A program made the translations under genes and the position numbers. From contig NZ_PJON01000001.1 of assembly GCF_002900975.1 (NCBI RefSeq), positions 1 through 64,000 of the forward strand: a stretch of 64,000 nt of DNA. The letters run 5' to 3'. Origin of the DNA: Tabrizicola aquatica. Lineage in GTDB: Bacteria; Pseudomonadota; Alphaproteobacteria; Rhodobacterales; Rhodobacteraceae. Below, piece after piece: positions 23,067-32,725 of the stretch. The notes beneath the pieces were generated by a model. The model was given only the letters and a program-made list of their open reading frames with translations, had not been told where the DNA came from and did not search any database. Positions within the stretch are counted from its first letter, which is position 1; each line of letters starts with the position of its first letter.

Positions 23067-24577
23067 GCCGGTTCTTTCGTCTGTTCGGCCGCGCCGGAGA
23101 CCTGGGCCATCAGAAGCGCCAGGTCGATGTTCTCGTTCCTGTGGTCGCCGACCACGGTATGCTCGCTCATCACCAGGATGCGGTCGGCGACTTCCAGCGC
23201 CTCGTCGATCTCGGCGCACAGGACCAGAGTGGCGCGGGTTTCGGCGCTGTCGCGGATGCGGCGGCCGATGTCGCGGCGGGCCTGGATGTCGACGCCCTGG
23301 AAGGGCTCGTCCAGGATCAGAAGGCGGCTTGCCTCGGCCATCCAGCGGCCGACGACGACCTTCTGCTGGTTGCCGCCCGAAAGCGTGAGGATGCCGTCGC
23401 GCGGGCCCTGGCAGACGACGCCCATCGCGGCGATGGCGCGTTCGGCCGCCGCCCGTTCCGCTGCGCGGCGGATCAGGGACAGGGGGCCCGCGTGGCGGGC
23501 GGTGAAGGGCAGGGTCAGGTTCTGCTGGATGTCGAAGCCGGGGATGACCGCGTTGATCAGCCGGTCCTTGGCGGCCAGAAACACGCCGGAAGCCACGGCC
23601 TGACCGGGGTTTGCGGGCCGGTAGGGCTGGCCGTCCAGTTGCAACGTCCCGGCCACAGGCGGCTCGAGTCCGAAAAGTGCTGCGGCCAGCGCCGATTTTC
23701 CAGACCCGACAAGGCCGGTGATCGCCACCACCTCGTTGCGGTGCAGGGTCAGGTCGAAGGCCCGCGCCTCGGGCTTCAGACGCAGACCGGTGGCTTGCAG
23801 CATCGCCGGGCCGCGCGGCGGGATGGAAATGTCGACCTCGGTGATCTCATGCCCCAGCATGGCCCGGACCGCGCCGGAGTAGTCCAGGCTTTGCCCCTCG
23901 AACAGGCCGGAGACCTGGCCGTCGCGCATCGAGACGATCCGGTCGGCCAGGCGGCGGATATCGGACATGCGGTGCGAGATATACAGGATCGCCACCCCTA
24001 CCGCGCGCAGCCGGTCCACCAGCGCGAACAGCCGCTGCGCCTCGGCCAGCGAGAGCGACGATGTGGGTTCGTCCAGGATCAAGAGCCGCGGCCGCCGGGC
24101 CATGGCGCGGGCGATGGCGACCAGCTGCCGGTCGGCCAGGGGCAGGCCCGCCACGGGGCGGGTCACGTCGATCTCCAGCCCCACGGCGGCGGCGATGCGG
24201 CGGGCGTCCTCACGCATCTGGCGGCGGTTCAGGAACAATCCGGCCCCGTCGGCCAGCGAGTCGAGCAGCAGGTTCGAGGCCACGTCGAGGTCGGGCACCA
24301 CCCCGTCGTTGATGTTCTGATGCACCGTCACCACGCCCGAGCGCAGCGCGGCGGCCGGGCCAGCCGGTGCGAAGGGCGCGCCGTCCAGCCGCACTTCGCC
24401 CGCGTCGGCGGCATGAACGCCGCACAGCACCTTGACCAGCGTCGATTTGCCGGCGCCGTTCGCGCCCATCAGCACGGTGACCTGTCCCGCCGGCAGGTCC
24501 AGGTCCACCCCGCGCAGCACCGCGTTGCGGCCGAAGGCCTTGGTCAGCCCGCGAATGGTGATGGCCTGCGGTGTCAT
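23063..24577 (-). CDS. Sugar ABC transporter ATP-binding protein with two ABC domains (RbsA type)
   Basis: A 504-residue ATPase with two nucleotide-binding domains. The first has a normal Walker A (GANGAGKST) and Walker B (LLILDEPTSSLSL), but a degenerate signature (LPLADRQLVAIARAM). The second has GLVGSGKSA and a good signature LSGGNQQKVVVGRW. This asymmetry is usual for RbsA/MglA-type subunits. The start at 24577 follows GAGGAAA. It is the first gene of the minus-strand operon ending with the RuBisCO-like gene and is divergent from mtnK, sharing a palindromic operator. Confidence 0.9.
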   Translation of the reverse strand: MTPQAITIRGLTKAFGRNAVLRGVDLDLPAGQVTVLMGANGAGKSTLVKVLCGVHAADAGEVRLDGAPFAPAGPAAALRSGVVTVHQNINDGVVPDLDVASNLLLDSLADGAGLFLNRRQMREDARRIAAAVGLEIDVTRPVAGLPLADRQLVAIARAMARRPRLLILDEPTSSLSLAEAQRLFALVDRLRAVGVAILYISHRMSDIRRLADRIVSMRDGQVSGLFEGQSLDYSGAVRAMLGHEITEVDISIPPRGPAMLQATGLRLKPEARAFDLTLHRNEVVAITGLVGSGKSALAAALFGLEPPVAGTLQLDGQPYRPANPGQAVASGVFLAAKDRLINAVIPGFDIQQNLTLPFTARHAGPLSLIRRAAERAAAERAIAAMGVVCQGPRDGILTLSGGNQQKVVVGRWMAEASRLLILDEPFQGVDIQARRDIGRRIRDSAETRATLVLCAEIDEALEVADRILVMSEHTVVGDHRNENIDLALLMAQVSGAAEQTKEPA

Positions 24578-24619
24578 CTTTTCCTCACTCCCCACCGTCA
24601 CGCTACCGCTGGATCATCA

Positions 24620-24641
24620 TTTGTCAATAGTGTTTGACATA
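24620..24641. promoter_or_regulatory. Candidate SorC-regulator operator, divergent sugar ABC / mtnK promoter
   Basis: A 22-bp imperfect palindrome with half-sites TTTGTCAA (24620-24627) and TTTGACATA (24633-24641). Each half holds a perfect TTGACA on one strand (24634-24639 plus; 24622-24627 minus), which could be the -35 box of the two divergent promoters, so a bound repressor would block both. The same type of palindrome with the same length lies at 28043-28064. The mtnK ATG is 56 bp to the right and the ATPase start 43 bp to the left. Confidence 0.6.
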
Positions 24642-24696
24642 TGCCGCATTTTTGGAAATCCTGCCGGGCAAGAAGCGGAAAGGGGAGGAAAACCGC

Positions 24697-25962
24697 ATGA
24701 CCGCGCAAGGCTATGTCGCGCTGACGCCGGACACACTGCCGGGCCGGCTGGGTGCGCTGTCGATCCTGCGGGACCGGGTCGGCGCGCCGGAAACCTGGCA
24801 GGTGCGCGAGGTCGGGGATGGCAACCTGAACCTGGTCTTCATCGTTTCGGGTGACGCCGGGCAGGCGGTGGTCAAGCAGGCGCTGCCCTATGTGCGGCTG
24901 GTGGGCGAAAGCTGGCCCCTGCCGTTGAAGCGGTCATTCTTCGAATACAACGCGCTGATCCGGCAAGAGGCGCGGGATCCCGGCTCGGTCCCCGCTGTCT
25001 GGCATTTCGACGAGGCGCAGGCCATCGTGGTGATGGAGTTCCTGACCCCCCATGTCATCCTGCGTCAGGCGCTGATCGCGGGGCGGCAGGTTGTGGGGCT
25101 GGGCCAGCGGCTGGGCCAGTTCTGCGCCCGCACGCTGTTCCGCGGCTCGGACCTGTCGATGACGGCTGCGGCACGCAAGGCGGACCTTGCGCTGTTCGCC
25201 GGGAACGTGGAACTGTGCGACATCACCGAGAACCTGGTGTTCTCGGACCCCTATTTCGACGCGCCGATGAACCGGCACACGCCGGGGCTGGAGGGTATCG
25301 TGGCGCGGCTGCGCGCGGACCTGTCGCTGAAGGTCGCGGCGCAGCATCTGAAGCTGGCCTTCACCAGCCGGGCCGAGACGATGCTGCATGGGGACCTGCA
25401 CACCGGGTCCATCATGGTGACGGATACCGAGGCCAAGGTGATCGACCCGGAGTTTGCCACCTATGGGCCGATCGGCTTTGACGTGGGGATGCTGATCGCG
25501 AACTTCCTGATGGCGCATTTCAGCCAGCCGGGCCACGAGGCCGCGAAGGGGGACCGCGCCGCGCATCAGGACTGGCTGCTGTCGGTGGTCGAGACGATCT
25601 GGCAGGTCTTTGTGGCCGAGTTCAGCCACCTCTGGCGGACCGAACGGCGCGGGATTCTGTATCAGGCCAGCCTTTATGAGGATCAGGGGCACGCCCTGGC
25701 GGCCGAGCAGGCGCTGGCCGATCTTCTGGGCCGGATCTGGGTCGATATGCTGGGCTTCTGCGGGGTCGAGATGCACCGCCGCATCCTGGGCCTGGCGCAT
25801 AACGCCGATTTCGAACGGATCGAGGATGAGGGCCGTCGCGCCGCCTGCGAGGCGCGGGCGCTGGCGATGGGGCGGCAGCTGATGCTGGGCGCGGGGGCGA
25901 TGCCGGGGATCGGCATGGTCACGGCCATGGCCCGGCGGATGGACAAGGAGGATCACCTGTGA
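24697..25962 (+). CDS. mtnK: S-methyl-5-thioribose kinase family protein
   Basis: A 421-residue kinase of the MtnK / aminoglycoside-phosphotransferase fold that phosphorylates the C1 hydroxyl of a free ribose analogue. The nucleotide loop is DGNLN (residues 41-45), the catalytic loop HGDLHTGS (231-238) and the metal-binding IDPEF (249-253), all MtnK-type. The substrate could be 5-methylthioribose or 5-deoxyribose. The ATG at 24697 is preceded by GGGGAGG; a start at 24634 would lie in the operator. It overlaps mtnA (GTGA). The rest of the aerobic methionine salvage set (mtnB, C, D, E) is not in the window, so its role here looks catabolic. Confidence 0.88.
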   Translation: MTAQGYVALTPDTLPGRLGALSILRDRVGAPETWQVREVGDGNLNLVFIVSGDAGQAVVKQALPYVRLVGESWPLPLKRSFFEYNALIRQEARDPGSVPAVWHFDEAQAIVVMEFLTPHVILRQALIAGRQVVGLGQRLGQFCARTLFRGSDLSMTAAARKADLALFAGNVELCDITENLVFSDPYFDAPMNRHTPGLEGIVARLRADLSLKVAAQHLKLAFTSRAETMLHGDLHTGSIMVTDTEAKVIDPEFATYGPIGFDVGMLIANFLMAHFSQPGHEAAKGDRAAHQDWLLSVVETIWQVFVAEFSHLWRTERRGILYQASLYEDQGHALAAEQALADLLGRIWVDMLGFCGVEMHRRILGLAHNADFERIEDEGRRAACEARALAMGRQLMLGAGAMPGIGMVTAMARRMDKEDHL

Positions 25963-27056
25963 AGATCAATGGAACCCCCTATCGCACGATCTGGCAGGAT
26001 GCCGAGGGCGTGGTGCAGGTGATCGACCAGCGCTGGCTGCCGCATGAGTTGCGCGTGGTCCCGCTGCGGACCCGGGCCGAATTCGCCACCGCGATCCGCG
26101 ACATGTGGGTGCGCGGCGCGCCCTTGATCGGGGCGACCGCCGCCTGGGGCGTGGCGGTACAGATGGCCGCCGACCCTTCGGACGCCTCGCTGGCCGAAAC
26201 CTGGGAGATCCTGCACGAAACCCGCCCGACCGCGATCAACCTGCGCTGGGCTTTGGACGAGATGCGTCGGGTGCTTTCGCCCCTGCCGCCCTCGGCCAGG
26301 GCGGCGGCGGCGGCGGCGCGGGCGGTGGAGATTTGCGACGAGGATGTCGAGATCAACCGCCAGATCGGCCTGCACGGGCTGGAGATCATCCGCAAGATCG
26401 CGGCGCGAAAGCCGGGCAAGCCGGTGAACATCCTGACCCATTGCAACGCCGGCTGGCTGGCGACGGTGGACTGGGGCACCGCCACCAGTCCGATCTACCA
26501 TGCCGATGCGGCCGGCATCCCGGTCCATGTCTTTGTCGACGAGACCCGCCCCCGCAACCAGGGTGCGCAGCTGACCGCGTGGGAGTTGAACAGCCACGGC
26601 ATCAGCCATGACCTGATCGTTGACAACGCCGGCGGCCATCTGATGCAGCATGGCGAGATCGACATGGTCATCGTCGGCACCGACCGCACCACCGCGCGGG
26701 GCGACGTGTGCAACAAGATCGGCACCTATCTGAAGGCCCTGGCCGCCAAGGCCAATGGCGTGCCCTTCTATGTCGCCTTGCCGTCCCCGACGATCGACTG
26801 GCGGGTGCAGGACGGGGTCAAGGAAATCCCGATCGAGGAACGCAGCGGGGCCGAGGTCACCATGGTCCAGGGCCGTGCTGCGGATGGGGGGATCGTGACG
26901 GTGCAGATCTCGCCCGACGGGACCGGGGCGCGAAACCCGGCCTTTGACGTGACCCCGGCCGAACTGGTGACGGGCCTTTTGACCGAGCGTGGCCTGTGCC
27001 CCGCGACGGGCGAGGGGATGGCGGCGATGTTCCCGGACCTGAGGGCTGCGGGCTAG
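25959..27056 (+). CDS. mtnA: S-methyl-5-thioribose-1-phosphate isomerase family protein
   Basis: A 365-residue aldose-1-phosphate isomerase of the MtnA/eIF2B-like family that converts methylthioribose-1-phosphate (or 5-deoxyribose-1-phosphate) to the ribulose-1-phosphate form. Catalytic Cys162 (HCNAGWL) and Asp242 (VGTDRTT) are present, as is [13 protein letters not shown]. It starts at GTG, eight bases after AAGGAGG, and overlaps mtnK. Its stop overlaps the stop of the convergent SorC regulator. It may also receive the methylthioribose-1-phosphate made by MtnP (45927-46793). Confidence 0.9.
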   Translation: MKINGTPYRTIWQDAEGVVQVIDQRWLPHELRVVPLRTRAEFATAIRDMWVRGAPLIGATAAWGVAVQMAADPSDASLAETWEILHETRPTAINLRWALDEMRRVLSPLPPSARAAAAAARAVEICDEDVEINRQIGLHGLEIIRKIAARKPGKPVNILTHCNAGWLATVDWGTATSPIYHADAAGIPVHVFVDETRPRNQGAQLTAWELNSHGISHDLIVDNAGGHLMQHGEIDMVIVGTDRTTARGDVCNKIGTYLKALAAKANGVPFYVALPSPTIDWRVQDGVKEIPIEERSGAEVTMVQGRAADGGIVTVQISPDGTGARNPAFDVTPAELVTGLLTERGLCPATGEGMAAMFPDLRAAG

Positions 27057-28036
27057 GGGGCCAACAGCGCCTCGGCCACCGTGGTGCCGGTGATCAGGTG
27101 GGTGACATAGCCGCCCCGGATCGCCGCCCGCGTGGCCGCGACCTTGTCCAGGCCGGGAGTGATCAGGATACCCATCTCCAACCCGACCAGCCGGGGCAGG
27201 GGGACACCGATCATCCGGTCCTCCATCGGGCCGGGGAGCTGGTGGCCGTCGGCGTCGATGAACCGGCCGCAGATCACGCCGACCGCGCCTTGCCGGACAT
27301 ACCAGTCCAGGTCGTCGCGCGTGGCTAGGCCGCTAAGGACGATGTGGCTCTCCGCCGTCGCGGTGCCGACCGAGAAGAGCAGCTTGTTCACCGTCTCCAG
27401 CTGGTCAAGCTGGGCCTTCAGGATCGGCTCTTCGCGCAGTTCGGCCGCCAGCGCCGCGCGGCTGACGATGGCCGGGGCGTGCAAGTTCATGCAGCGCGCC
27501 CCCAACCTCTGCGCCAGGCGGGTCGAACACGCCTCGGCGGTAAAGCCATAGGGCGTGGCCATCGAGCCGACCAGTTGCAGCACGGTCAGCGCGTCCATCG
27601 GTGCAGGCTCGATCATTTCGGCCAGTTCATAGACGGTGCGGCCCCAGGCCACCCCCAGACGGTCGCCGGGTGCGATCAGGTCGGGCAGCCAGTTCGCCGC
27701 GCCGCGCACGACGCGCAGAAACGCCTCTTCGGTGGCCAGACCTTCGTCCGGGATGACATAGGCGGCGCGCAGGCCGAAGCGATCCGTCAGTTCGACCGCC
27801 AGACGGTGCGTGGTAAAGGCAGGCGCGGCCAGGGTGATGCGGATCAGCCCCTTTTCCCGCGCCTCTTGCAGGTAGTTGACCACCGTCGCGCGCGAGATTC
27901 CCAGCGCCTCGGCGATCTCCTGCTGGTTGCGGCCGTCCTGGTAATACATCCAGGCAACCTGGATCACGGCATTCTCGCCGCTGACCTGCGCCAGATTGCG
28001 CCGCCGTGTCAGTCCGCCCATCCGGCCCTCACGCAT
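27053..28036 (-). CDS. SorC-family sugar-responsive transcriptional regulator
   Basis: A 327-residue regulator with an N-terminal helix-turn-helix ([20 protein letters not shown], about residues 35-54) and a C-terminal sugar-phosphate-binding domain of the SorC/DeoR-like type ([34 protein letters not shown]). The start at 28036 lies just inside the intergenic region; the longer frame to 28555 overlaps the aldolase gene and is rejected. It is divergent from the aldolase gene with a 22-bp palindrome between them and a second copy before mtnK and the ABC operon, so it probably controls the whole locus in response to a phosphorylated intermediate. Confidence 0.87.
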   Translation of the reverse strand: MREGRMGGLTRRRNLAQVSGENAVIQVAWMYYQDGRNQQEIAEALGISRATVVNYLQEAREKGLIRITLAAPAFTTHRLAVELTDRFGLRAAYVIPDEGLATEEAFLRVVRGAANWLPDLIAPGDRLGVAWGRTVYELAEMIEPAPMDALTVLQLVGSMATPYGFTAEACSTRLAQRLGARCMNLHAPAIVSRAALAAELREEPILKAQLDQLETVNKLLFSVGTATAESHIVLSGLATRDDLDWYVRQGAVGVICGRFIDADGHQLPGPMEDRMIGVPLPRLVGLEMGILITPGLDKVAATRAAIRGGYVTHLITGTTVAEALLAP

Positions 28037-28042
28037 TTGACC

Positions 28043-28064
28043 TTTGACAACTATATCTGACAAA
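28043..28064. promoter_or_regulatory. Candidate SorC-regulator operator between regulator and aldolase genes
   Basis: A 22-bp imperfect palindrome (TTTGACAA at 28043-28050, then TGACAAA at 28058-28064) matching the 24620-24641 element at 14 of 22 positions when that one is read on its minus strand. It includes TTGACA (28044-28049) with a TAGAAA 17 bp downstream as a possible promoter for the aldolase gene, and TTGTCA on the other strand toward the regulator gene. Confidence 0.6.
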
Positions 28065-28129
28065 AGTAGAAATTCCAAGCGTTGCCCTTGCGCGCAACGC
28101 CGTTTTGCAAGCCTTAGCAGGAGAAGCCG

Positions 28130-30190
28130 ATGATCGCCAATCGCTGGAACGAGGCCGAAGCCCAGGCTTTCCTGACCGCCGCTGGCCCCGATCCCCGGGC
28201 GCGCGACCTTGCCTTGCGGGTGCTGACCTCGCGCCTGATCGGGCGTGACCCGGATCTGGTGATGCATGGCGGCGGCAATACCTCGCTGAAATCCACGGCG
28301 GTGGATGTGTTCGGCGAAGTGGTGGAGGTGCTGCACATCAAGGGGTCGGGCTGGGATCTGGAGACGATCGAGGCGAAGGGCCTGCCAGCGGTGCGGATGG
28401 CGCCCCTGATGCGGCTGCGGGACTTGGCCACGCTGTCGGACGAGGCGATGGTCAATGTCCAGCGGCTGAACCTGCTGGACCCTGCGGCCCCGAACCCCTC
28501 GGTCGAGACGCTGCTGCATGCCTGGATCCCGCACAAAGTGGTGGACCACACCCATGCGACGGCCTTCCTGGTGCTGGCCAACCTGCCCGAGGTCGAAGCT
28601 GCGACGAGGGAGTTGTTCGGAGACCGGCTGACGTTGGTGCCCTACGTCATGCCCGGCTTTGCGCTGGCCAAGGCGGCGGCGGATGCCTTTGACCGCAACC
28701 CCGAGGCCGAAGGGCTGCTACTGGTCAACCACGGCCATTTCGCATGGGGGCCGGATGCGCGGTCCAGCTATGACCGGATCGTGCAGCATACCAACCTGGT
28801 CGAGGCCTGGCTTGCCGACCGCCGCCCCGCGCCGCTGGTCCCTGCCGCCGCCTTGCCGGCGGACCAGTTGGCCCTGGTCCTGTCCACCTTGCGCGGGGCA
28901 TTGGCTTCGGTCCTGCCCGAGGCGGCGCACCTGCCGGTCCTGGACCTGCGGGCGGGCGAGGCGGAGCGTGCGTTCTCCACTCGGGCCGACCTTGAGGATC
29001 TGGCGACGCGCGGTGTCGCCACGCCGGACCATGTGATCCGCACCAAGGCCGAGCCTTTGGTCCTGCGGACGGCCCAGCAGGGGGCCGAGGCGATGCGGGC
29101 TGCCGTGGCGGCCTATGCCGACCGCTATCGCGCCTATTTCGATACCCATGCCCCCCATGCCGACGAGCCGAAGAAGATGCTGTCGCCGATGCCGGGTCTT
29201 GTCTGGCTGGAGGGGGCCGGGATCGTGGGCGTGGGCGCCACCGCCGCCGCTGCCCGCATTGCCGGCGACATCGGCTGCCAGTCAGCCCGAGTTCGCGCCG
29301 ATGCCGAAGCTGTAGGCAGTTTCCGTCCCATCGGGGCGAAGGACCTGTTCGACATGGAATACTGGTCGTTGGAGCAAGCCAAGCTGGGCAGCGGCAAGGC
29401 CCCGCCCTTGCAAGGCCGGGTCGTGCTGGTGACCGGCGGGGCAGGGGCCATCGGCCTCGCCTCGGCCCGGGCCTTTGCAGCGCAGGGTGCGACGCTGTTC
29501 CTGGTGGACCGGCCGGGCGAGGCGCTGGACAAGGCGCTTGCCGCGCTGGGCCAGGACCACGGTGCGTATGGTTGCGACATCACGGCGCCGGGAGCGGCGG
29601 CGGCTGCAGTCGCGGCCTGTGCAGCACGGTTCGGTGGCCTGGACATCCTGTTGTCCAACGCCGGCGCGGCTGTCACCGGCGATATCGCCACGCTGGACAA
29701 CAAGGTGCTGCGCGACAGTTTCGAGTTGAACTTCTTTGCCCACCTTGCCTTTGCCCAGGCCGCCATCGCCCAGTTCCGCGCGCAAGCCGCCGGTCGTGGG
29801 GCGCGCGGGGCGGAACCGGGGCAGATCCTGTTCAACGTCTCGAAACAGGCGGTCAATCCGGGCAAGGGCTTTGCCGCCTATGGCCTGCCCAAGGCCACAA
29901 CCTTCTTCCTTTTGCGCCAGCTTGCGCTGGAATTGGGGGCCGAGGGCTTCCGGGTCAACGGCATCAATGCCGACCGCATCCGTTCGGGCCTGTTGTCGTC
30001 GGACATGATCGCTGCCCGCTCGGCCGCGCGGGGAGTGGATGAGGCGACCTATATGGCCGGGAACCTGCTTCGTGCCGAGGTCGAAGCGCGGCATGTGGCC
30101 GAGGCCTTCGTCATGCTGGCGCGGGCCGAACGGACGACCGGCCATGTGATGACGGTGGATGGCGGCAATATCGAGGCTGCGTTGCGCTGA
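28130..30190 (+). CDS. Bifunctional class II aldolase / short-chain dehydrogenase
   Basis: A 686-residue fusion. The N-terminal class II aldolase has HGGGNTS (residues 46-52), the zinc ligands His140-x-His142 (VDHTHAT) and NHGHFAWG (200-207). The C-terminal short-chain dehydrogenase has the nucleotide motif TGGAGAIG (435-442) and the catalytic Tyr584-x3-Lys588 (YGLPK). The architecture is that of rhamnulose-1-phosphate aldolase/dehydrogenase fusions, but the kinase and isomerase nearby point to a ribulose-1-phosphate analogue. The aldolase would release DHAP and a two-carbon aldehyde (methylthioacetaldehyde or acetaldehyde), and the dehydrogenase could reduce or oxidise that aldehyde. A good site (AGGAG) precedes the ATG. 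The reaction pair is inferred. Confidence 0.86.
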   Translation: MIANRWNEAEAQAFLTAAGPDPRARDLALRVLTSRLIGRDPDLVMHGGGNTSLKSTAVDVFGEVVEVLHIKGSGWDLETIEAKGLPAVRMAPLMRLRDLATLSDEAMVNVQRLNLLDPAAPNPSVETLLHAWIPHKVVDHTHATAFLVLANLPEVEAATRELFGDRLTLVPYVMPGFALAKAAADAFDRNPEAEGLLLVNHGHFAWGPDARSSYDRIVQHTNLVEAWLADRRPAPLVPAAALPADQLALVLSTLRGALASVLPEAAHLPVLDLRAGEAERAFSTRADLEDLATRGVATPDHVIRTKAEPLVLRTAQQGAEAMRAAVAAYADRYRAYFDTHAPHADEPKKMLSPMPGLVWLEGAGIVGVGATAAAARIAGDIGCQSARVRADAEAVGSFRPIGAKDLFDMEYWSLEQAKLGSGKAPPLQGRVVLVTGGAGAIGLASARAFAAQGATLFLVDRPGEALDKALAALGQDHGAYGCDITAPGAAAAAVAACAARFGGLDILLSNAGAAVTGDIATLDNKVLRDSFELNFFAHLAFAQAAIAQFRAQAAGRGARGAEPGQILFNVSKQAVNPGKGFAAYGLPKATTFFLLRQLALELGAEGFRVNGINADRIRSGLLSSDMIAARSAARGVDEATYMAGNLLRAEVEARHVAEAFVMLARAERTTGHVMTVDGGNIEAALR

Positions 30191-30306
30191 ACCGGCTATA
30201 ATGGAATATTTTCATTGTCGGTCAGAGGCTTGTCCTAGTTGCCGGCGGGTGCTTCACCTTGCCCGGAACCGGGGATAGGCTGCCAATCCCAGCATTGAGG
30301 ATTCGC

Positions 30307-32607
30307 ATGAGCCTGACCCAGATCCCCCGCCTGATCGCCTCGGAAATCGGGGCGACCCCTGCCCAGGTCAGCGCGGCGGTCGAACTTCTGGATGGCGGCG
30401 CGACGGTGCCTTTCGTCGCGCGCTACCGCAAGGAGGTGACGGGGGGTCTCGACGACACCCAGCTGCGCAAGCTGGAAGAACGTCTGGGCTATCTGCGCGA
30501 GTTGGAGGCCCGGCGGGCCGCGATCCTGTCGTCGATCACCGAGCAGGGCAAGCTGACCGAGGCGCTGGCCAAGTCGATCACCGGGGCCGTCACCAAGGCT
30601 GAGCTTGAGGACATCTACCTGCCCTACAAGCCCAAGCGCCGCACCAAGGCGATGATCGCCCGCGAGGCGGGCTTGCAGGGGCTGGTGGACGCGATCCTTG
30701 CGGATCGGACGGCGGACCCGGTGGTGTTGGCGGGCGGCTTTGTCTCGGACGCCTTCCCGGACACCAAGGCGGCCCTGGAAGGCGCGCGGGACATCGTGGC
30801 CGAGGGGCTAAGCGAGGACGCAGCCCTTCTGGGCCGGTTGCGCGATCACATGCGCAAGGCGGGCAAGCTTGCGGCGAAGGTGGTGGCGGGGAAAGAGGCG
30901 GCGGGGGCCAAGTTCTCGGACTATTTCGCCCATACCGAGGAGTTCGGCCGGGTGCCGTCGCACCGGGCGCTGGCAATGTTCCGGGGCCGCAACGAAGAGT
31001 TCCTGACCCTCGACCTTGAAATCGATGCCGAGGCTCCGCGTGGGGAAAGCCCGGCGGAACGCGCATGTGGTGCGGCGGTAGGGGCCGCGGGTCCGGGGGC
31101 GGGTGACAAGTGGCTGCGCGATGCGGCGGCCTGGGCCTGGCGGGTGAAGCTGAAAACCAGCTTGACGCTGGACCTGATGGCGGAACTGCGCGAGGCAGCC
31201 GAGGCCGAGGCGATCCGGGTTTTCGCGAGGAACCTCAAGGACTTGCTGCTGGCGTCTCCGGCTGGGGGCAAGGCGACGATGGGCCTTGATCCGGGGATTC
31301 GGACCGGCGTGAAGGTTGCGGTGGTGGATGCGACAGGCAAGGTGGTGGCGACCGATACGGTCTATCCGTTCCAGCCGAAGAACGACGTGCGTGGCGCGCA
31401 AGTGGCGATTGCCAAGGCCATCGGCCAGCATGGGGTGAAGCTGATCGCCATCGGCAACGGCACCGCCAGCCGCGAGACCGAGAAGCTGGTGGCCGACCTT
31501 CTGGCGCTGCTGCCCGCGGGGGCGGAAAAGCCGGTGAAGGTCGTGGTTTCCGAAGCCGGGGCCTCGGTCTATTCGGCAAGTGAATTGGCGGCAAAGGAGT
31601 TTCCCGATCTTGATGTCTCCTTGCGCGGCGCGGTGTCGATTGCCCGGCGCTTGCAGGACCCCCTGGCCGAACTGGTGAAGATCGAGCCGAAGGCGATTGG
31701 CGTGGGCCAGTATCAGCACGACGTGGACCAGCACCGGCTGGCAAAGTCGCTGGATGCCGTGGTCGAGGATGCGGTGAACGCCGTCGGGGTGGACCTGAAC
31801 ACCGCCTCGGCGCCCTTGCTGGCCCGGGTGTCGGGGGTGGGGCCGGGGTTGGCCGAGGCCATCGTGGCGCATCGGGATCAGAACGGGCCCTTTGCCACGC
31901 GGAAAGACCTGCTGAAGGTCGCGCGGTTGGGGCCGAAGGCGTTCGAACAGGCGGCAGGGTTCTTGCGGATCACCGGCGGGAAAGAGCCGCTGGATGCCTC
32001 CTCCGTTCACCCGGAAGCCTATGACGTGGCACGGAAAATCGTTGCGGCCTGTGGGCGGGACATTCGGGCCTTGATGGGCGACGGGGCGGCGTTGAAGCGG
32101 CTTGATCCGGCCAGTTTCGTGGATGAGAAGTTCGGCCTGCCGACCGTGCGGGACATCCTGTCCGAGTTGGAGAAACCGGGCCGCGACCCGCGCCCCAGCT
32201 TCAAGACGGCGACCTTTACCGATGGGGTGAACGAGATCACCGACCTGAGGCCCGGGATGGTGCTGGAAGGCACGGTGACCAACGTCGCGGCCTTTGGTGC
32301 CTTTGTGGATATCGGGGTGCATCAGGACGGGCTGGTGCATGTCAGCCAACTGTCCGACAGCTTCGTCAAGGACCCGCATGCCATTGTAAAGGCTGGAGAT
32401 GTGGTCAAGGTCCGGGTGGTGGAGGTCGACGTTCCGCGCAAGCGGATCGGGCTGACGATGAAATCGGACGGCGGCGCCAGCGCAAAGGACCAGGCGCGAG
32501 AGCGGGGGCCTGCGGCGAGCAAGCCGGTGCGGGGGCCGATGCAGTCGGGGCCGCAGGCGGGCGGGAATGCCTTTGCGGACGCGTTGAAGGGTAAGTTCGG
32601 TCGCTAG
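30307..32607 (+). CDS. tex: Tex-family RNA-binding transcription accessory protein
   Basis: A 766-residue Tex protein. It has the helical N-terminal part ([35 protein letters not shown]), a YqgF/RNase-H-like domain ([18 protein letters not shown]), helix-hairpin-helix repeats ([20 protein letters not shown]) and a C-terminal S1 domain ([21 protein letters not shown], then [10 protein letters not shown]). Tex acts on RNA polymerase and transcripts in the cytoplasm. The ATG at 30307 begins the conserved sequence; the longer frame to 30259 adds nothing conserved. Downstream lies a double palindrome shared with 54773-54820. Confidence 0.95.
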   Translation: MSLTQIPRLIASEIGATPAQVSAAVELLDGGATVPFVARYRKEVTGGLDDTQLRKLEERLGYLRELEARRAAILSSITEQGKLTEALAKSITGAVTKAELEDIYLPYKPKRRTKAMIAREAGLQGLVDAILADRTADPVVLAGGFVSDAFPDTKAALEGARDIVAEGLSEDAALLGRLRDHMRKAGKLAAKVVAGKEAAGAKFSDYFAHTEEFGRVPSHRALAMFRGRNEEFLTLDLEIDAEAPRGESPAERACGAAVGAAGPGAGDKWLRDAAAWAWRVKLKTSLTLDLMAELREAAEAEAIRVFARNLKDLLLASPAGGKATMGLDPGIRTGVKVAVVDATGKVVATDTVYPFQPKNDVRGAQVAIAKAIGQHGVKLIAIGNGTASRETEKLVADLLALLPAGAEKPVKVVVSEAGASVYSASELAAKEFPDLDVSLRGAVSIARRLQDPLAELVKIEPKAIGVGQYQHDVDQHRLAKSLDAVVEDAVNAVGVDLNTASAPLLARVSGVGPGLAEAIVAHRDQNGPFATRKDLLKVARLGPKAFEQAAGFLRITGGKEPLDASSVHPEAYDVARKIVAACGRDIRALMGDGAALKRLDPASFVDEKFGLPTVRDILSELEKPGRDPRPSFKTATFTDGVNEITDLRPGMVLEGTVTNVAAFGAFVDIGVHQDGLVHVSQLSDSFVKDPHAIVKAGDVVKVRVVEVDVPRKRIGLTMKSDGGASAKDQARERGPAASKPVRGPMQSGPQAGGNAFADALKGKFGR

Positions 32608-32669
32608 GGGCAAGTCCCTGCGAACGACGGGGTAATCTGGCGGGTTAGCGAAAGCCAAGCGTCCGGCGG

Positions 32670-32717
32670 GCCAAAATCCTTCGAAGGATTTTGCAAAACT
32701 TTTCGAAAAGTTTTGCG
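32670..32717 (-). repeat. 48-bp double-palindrome repeat, copy 1
   Basis: Two adjacent palindromes: one centred on CCTTCGAAGG (32672-32693) and one centred on CTTTTCGAAAAG (32694-32715), each perfect over 22 bp. Read on the minus strand it aligns without gaps to 54773-54820 at 37 of 48 positions. It sits between the convergent tex and tldD genes, where it could also act as a transcription terminator or REP-like element. Confidence 0.7.
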
Positions 32718-32725
32718 CGCCCCGG

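Noticed and set aside
24697-27056. Reading mtnK-mtnA simply as the housekeeping methionine salvage pair
   Set aside because: They sit with a sugar importer, aldolase, transketolase and SorC operators, and no mtnB/C/D/E is seen, so a catabolic role is more likely; not fully excluded.
28130-30190. Annotation as a rhamnose catabolic enzyme (RhaD-RhaE type fusion)
   Set aside because: The domain architecture fits, but no rhamnose isomerase, mutarotase or rhamnulokinase is in the locus and the neighbouring kinase/isomerase are MtnK/MtnA type.
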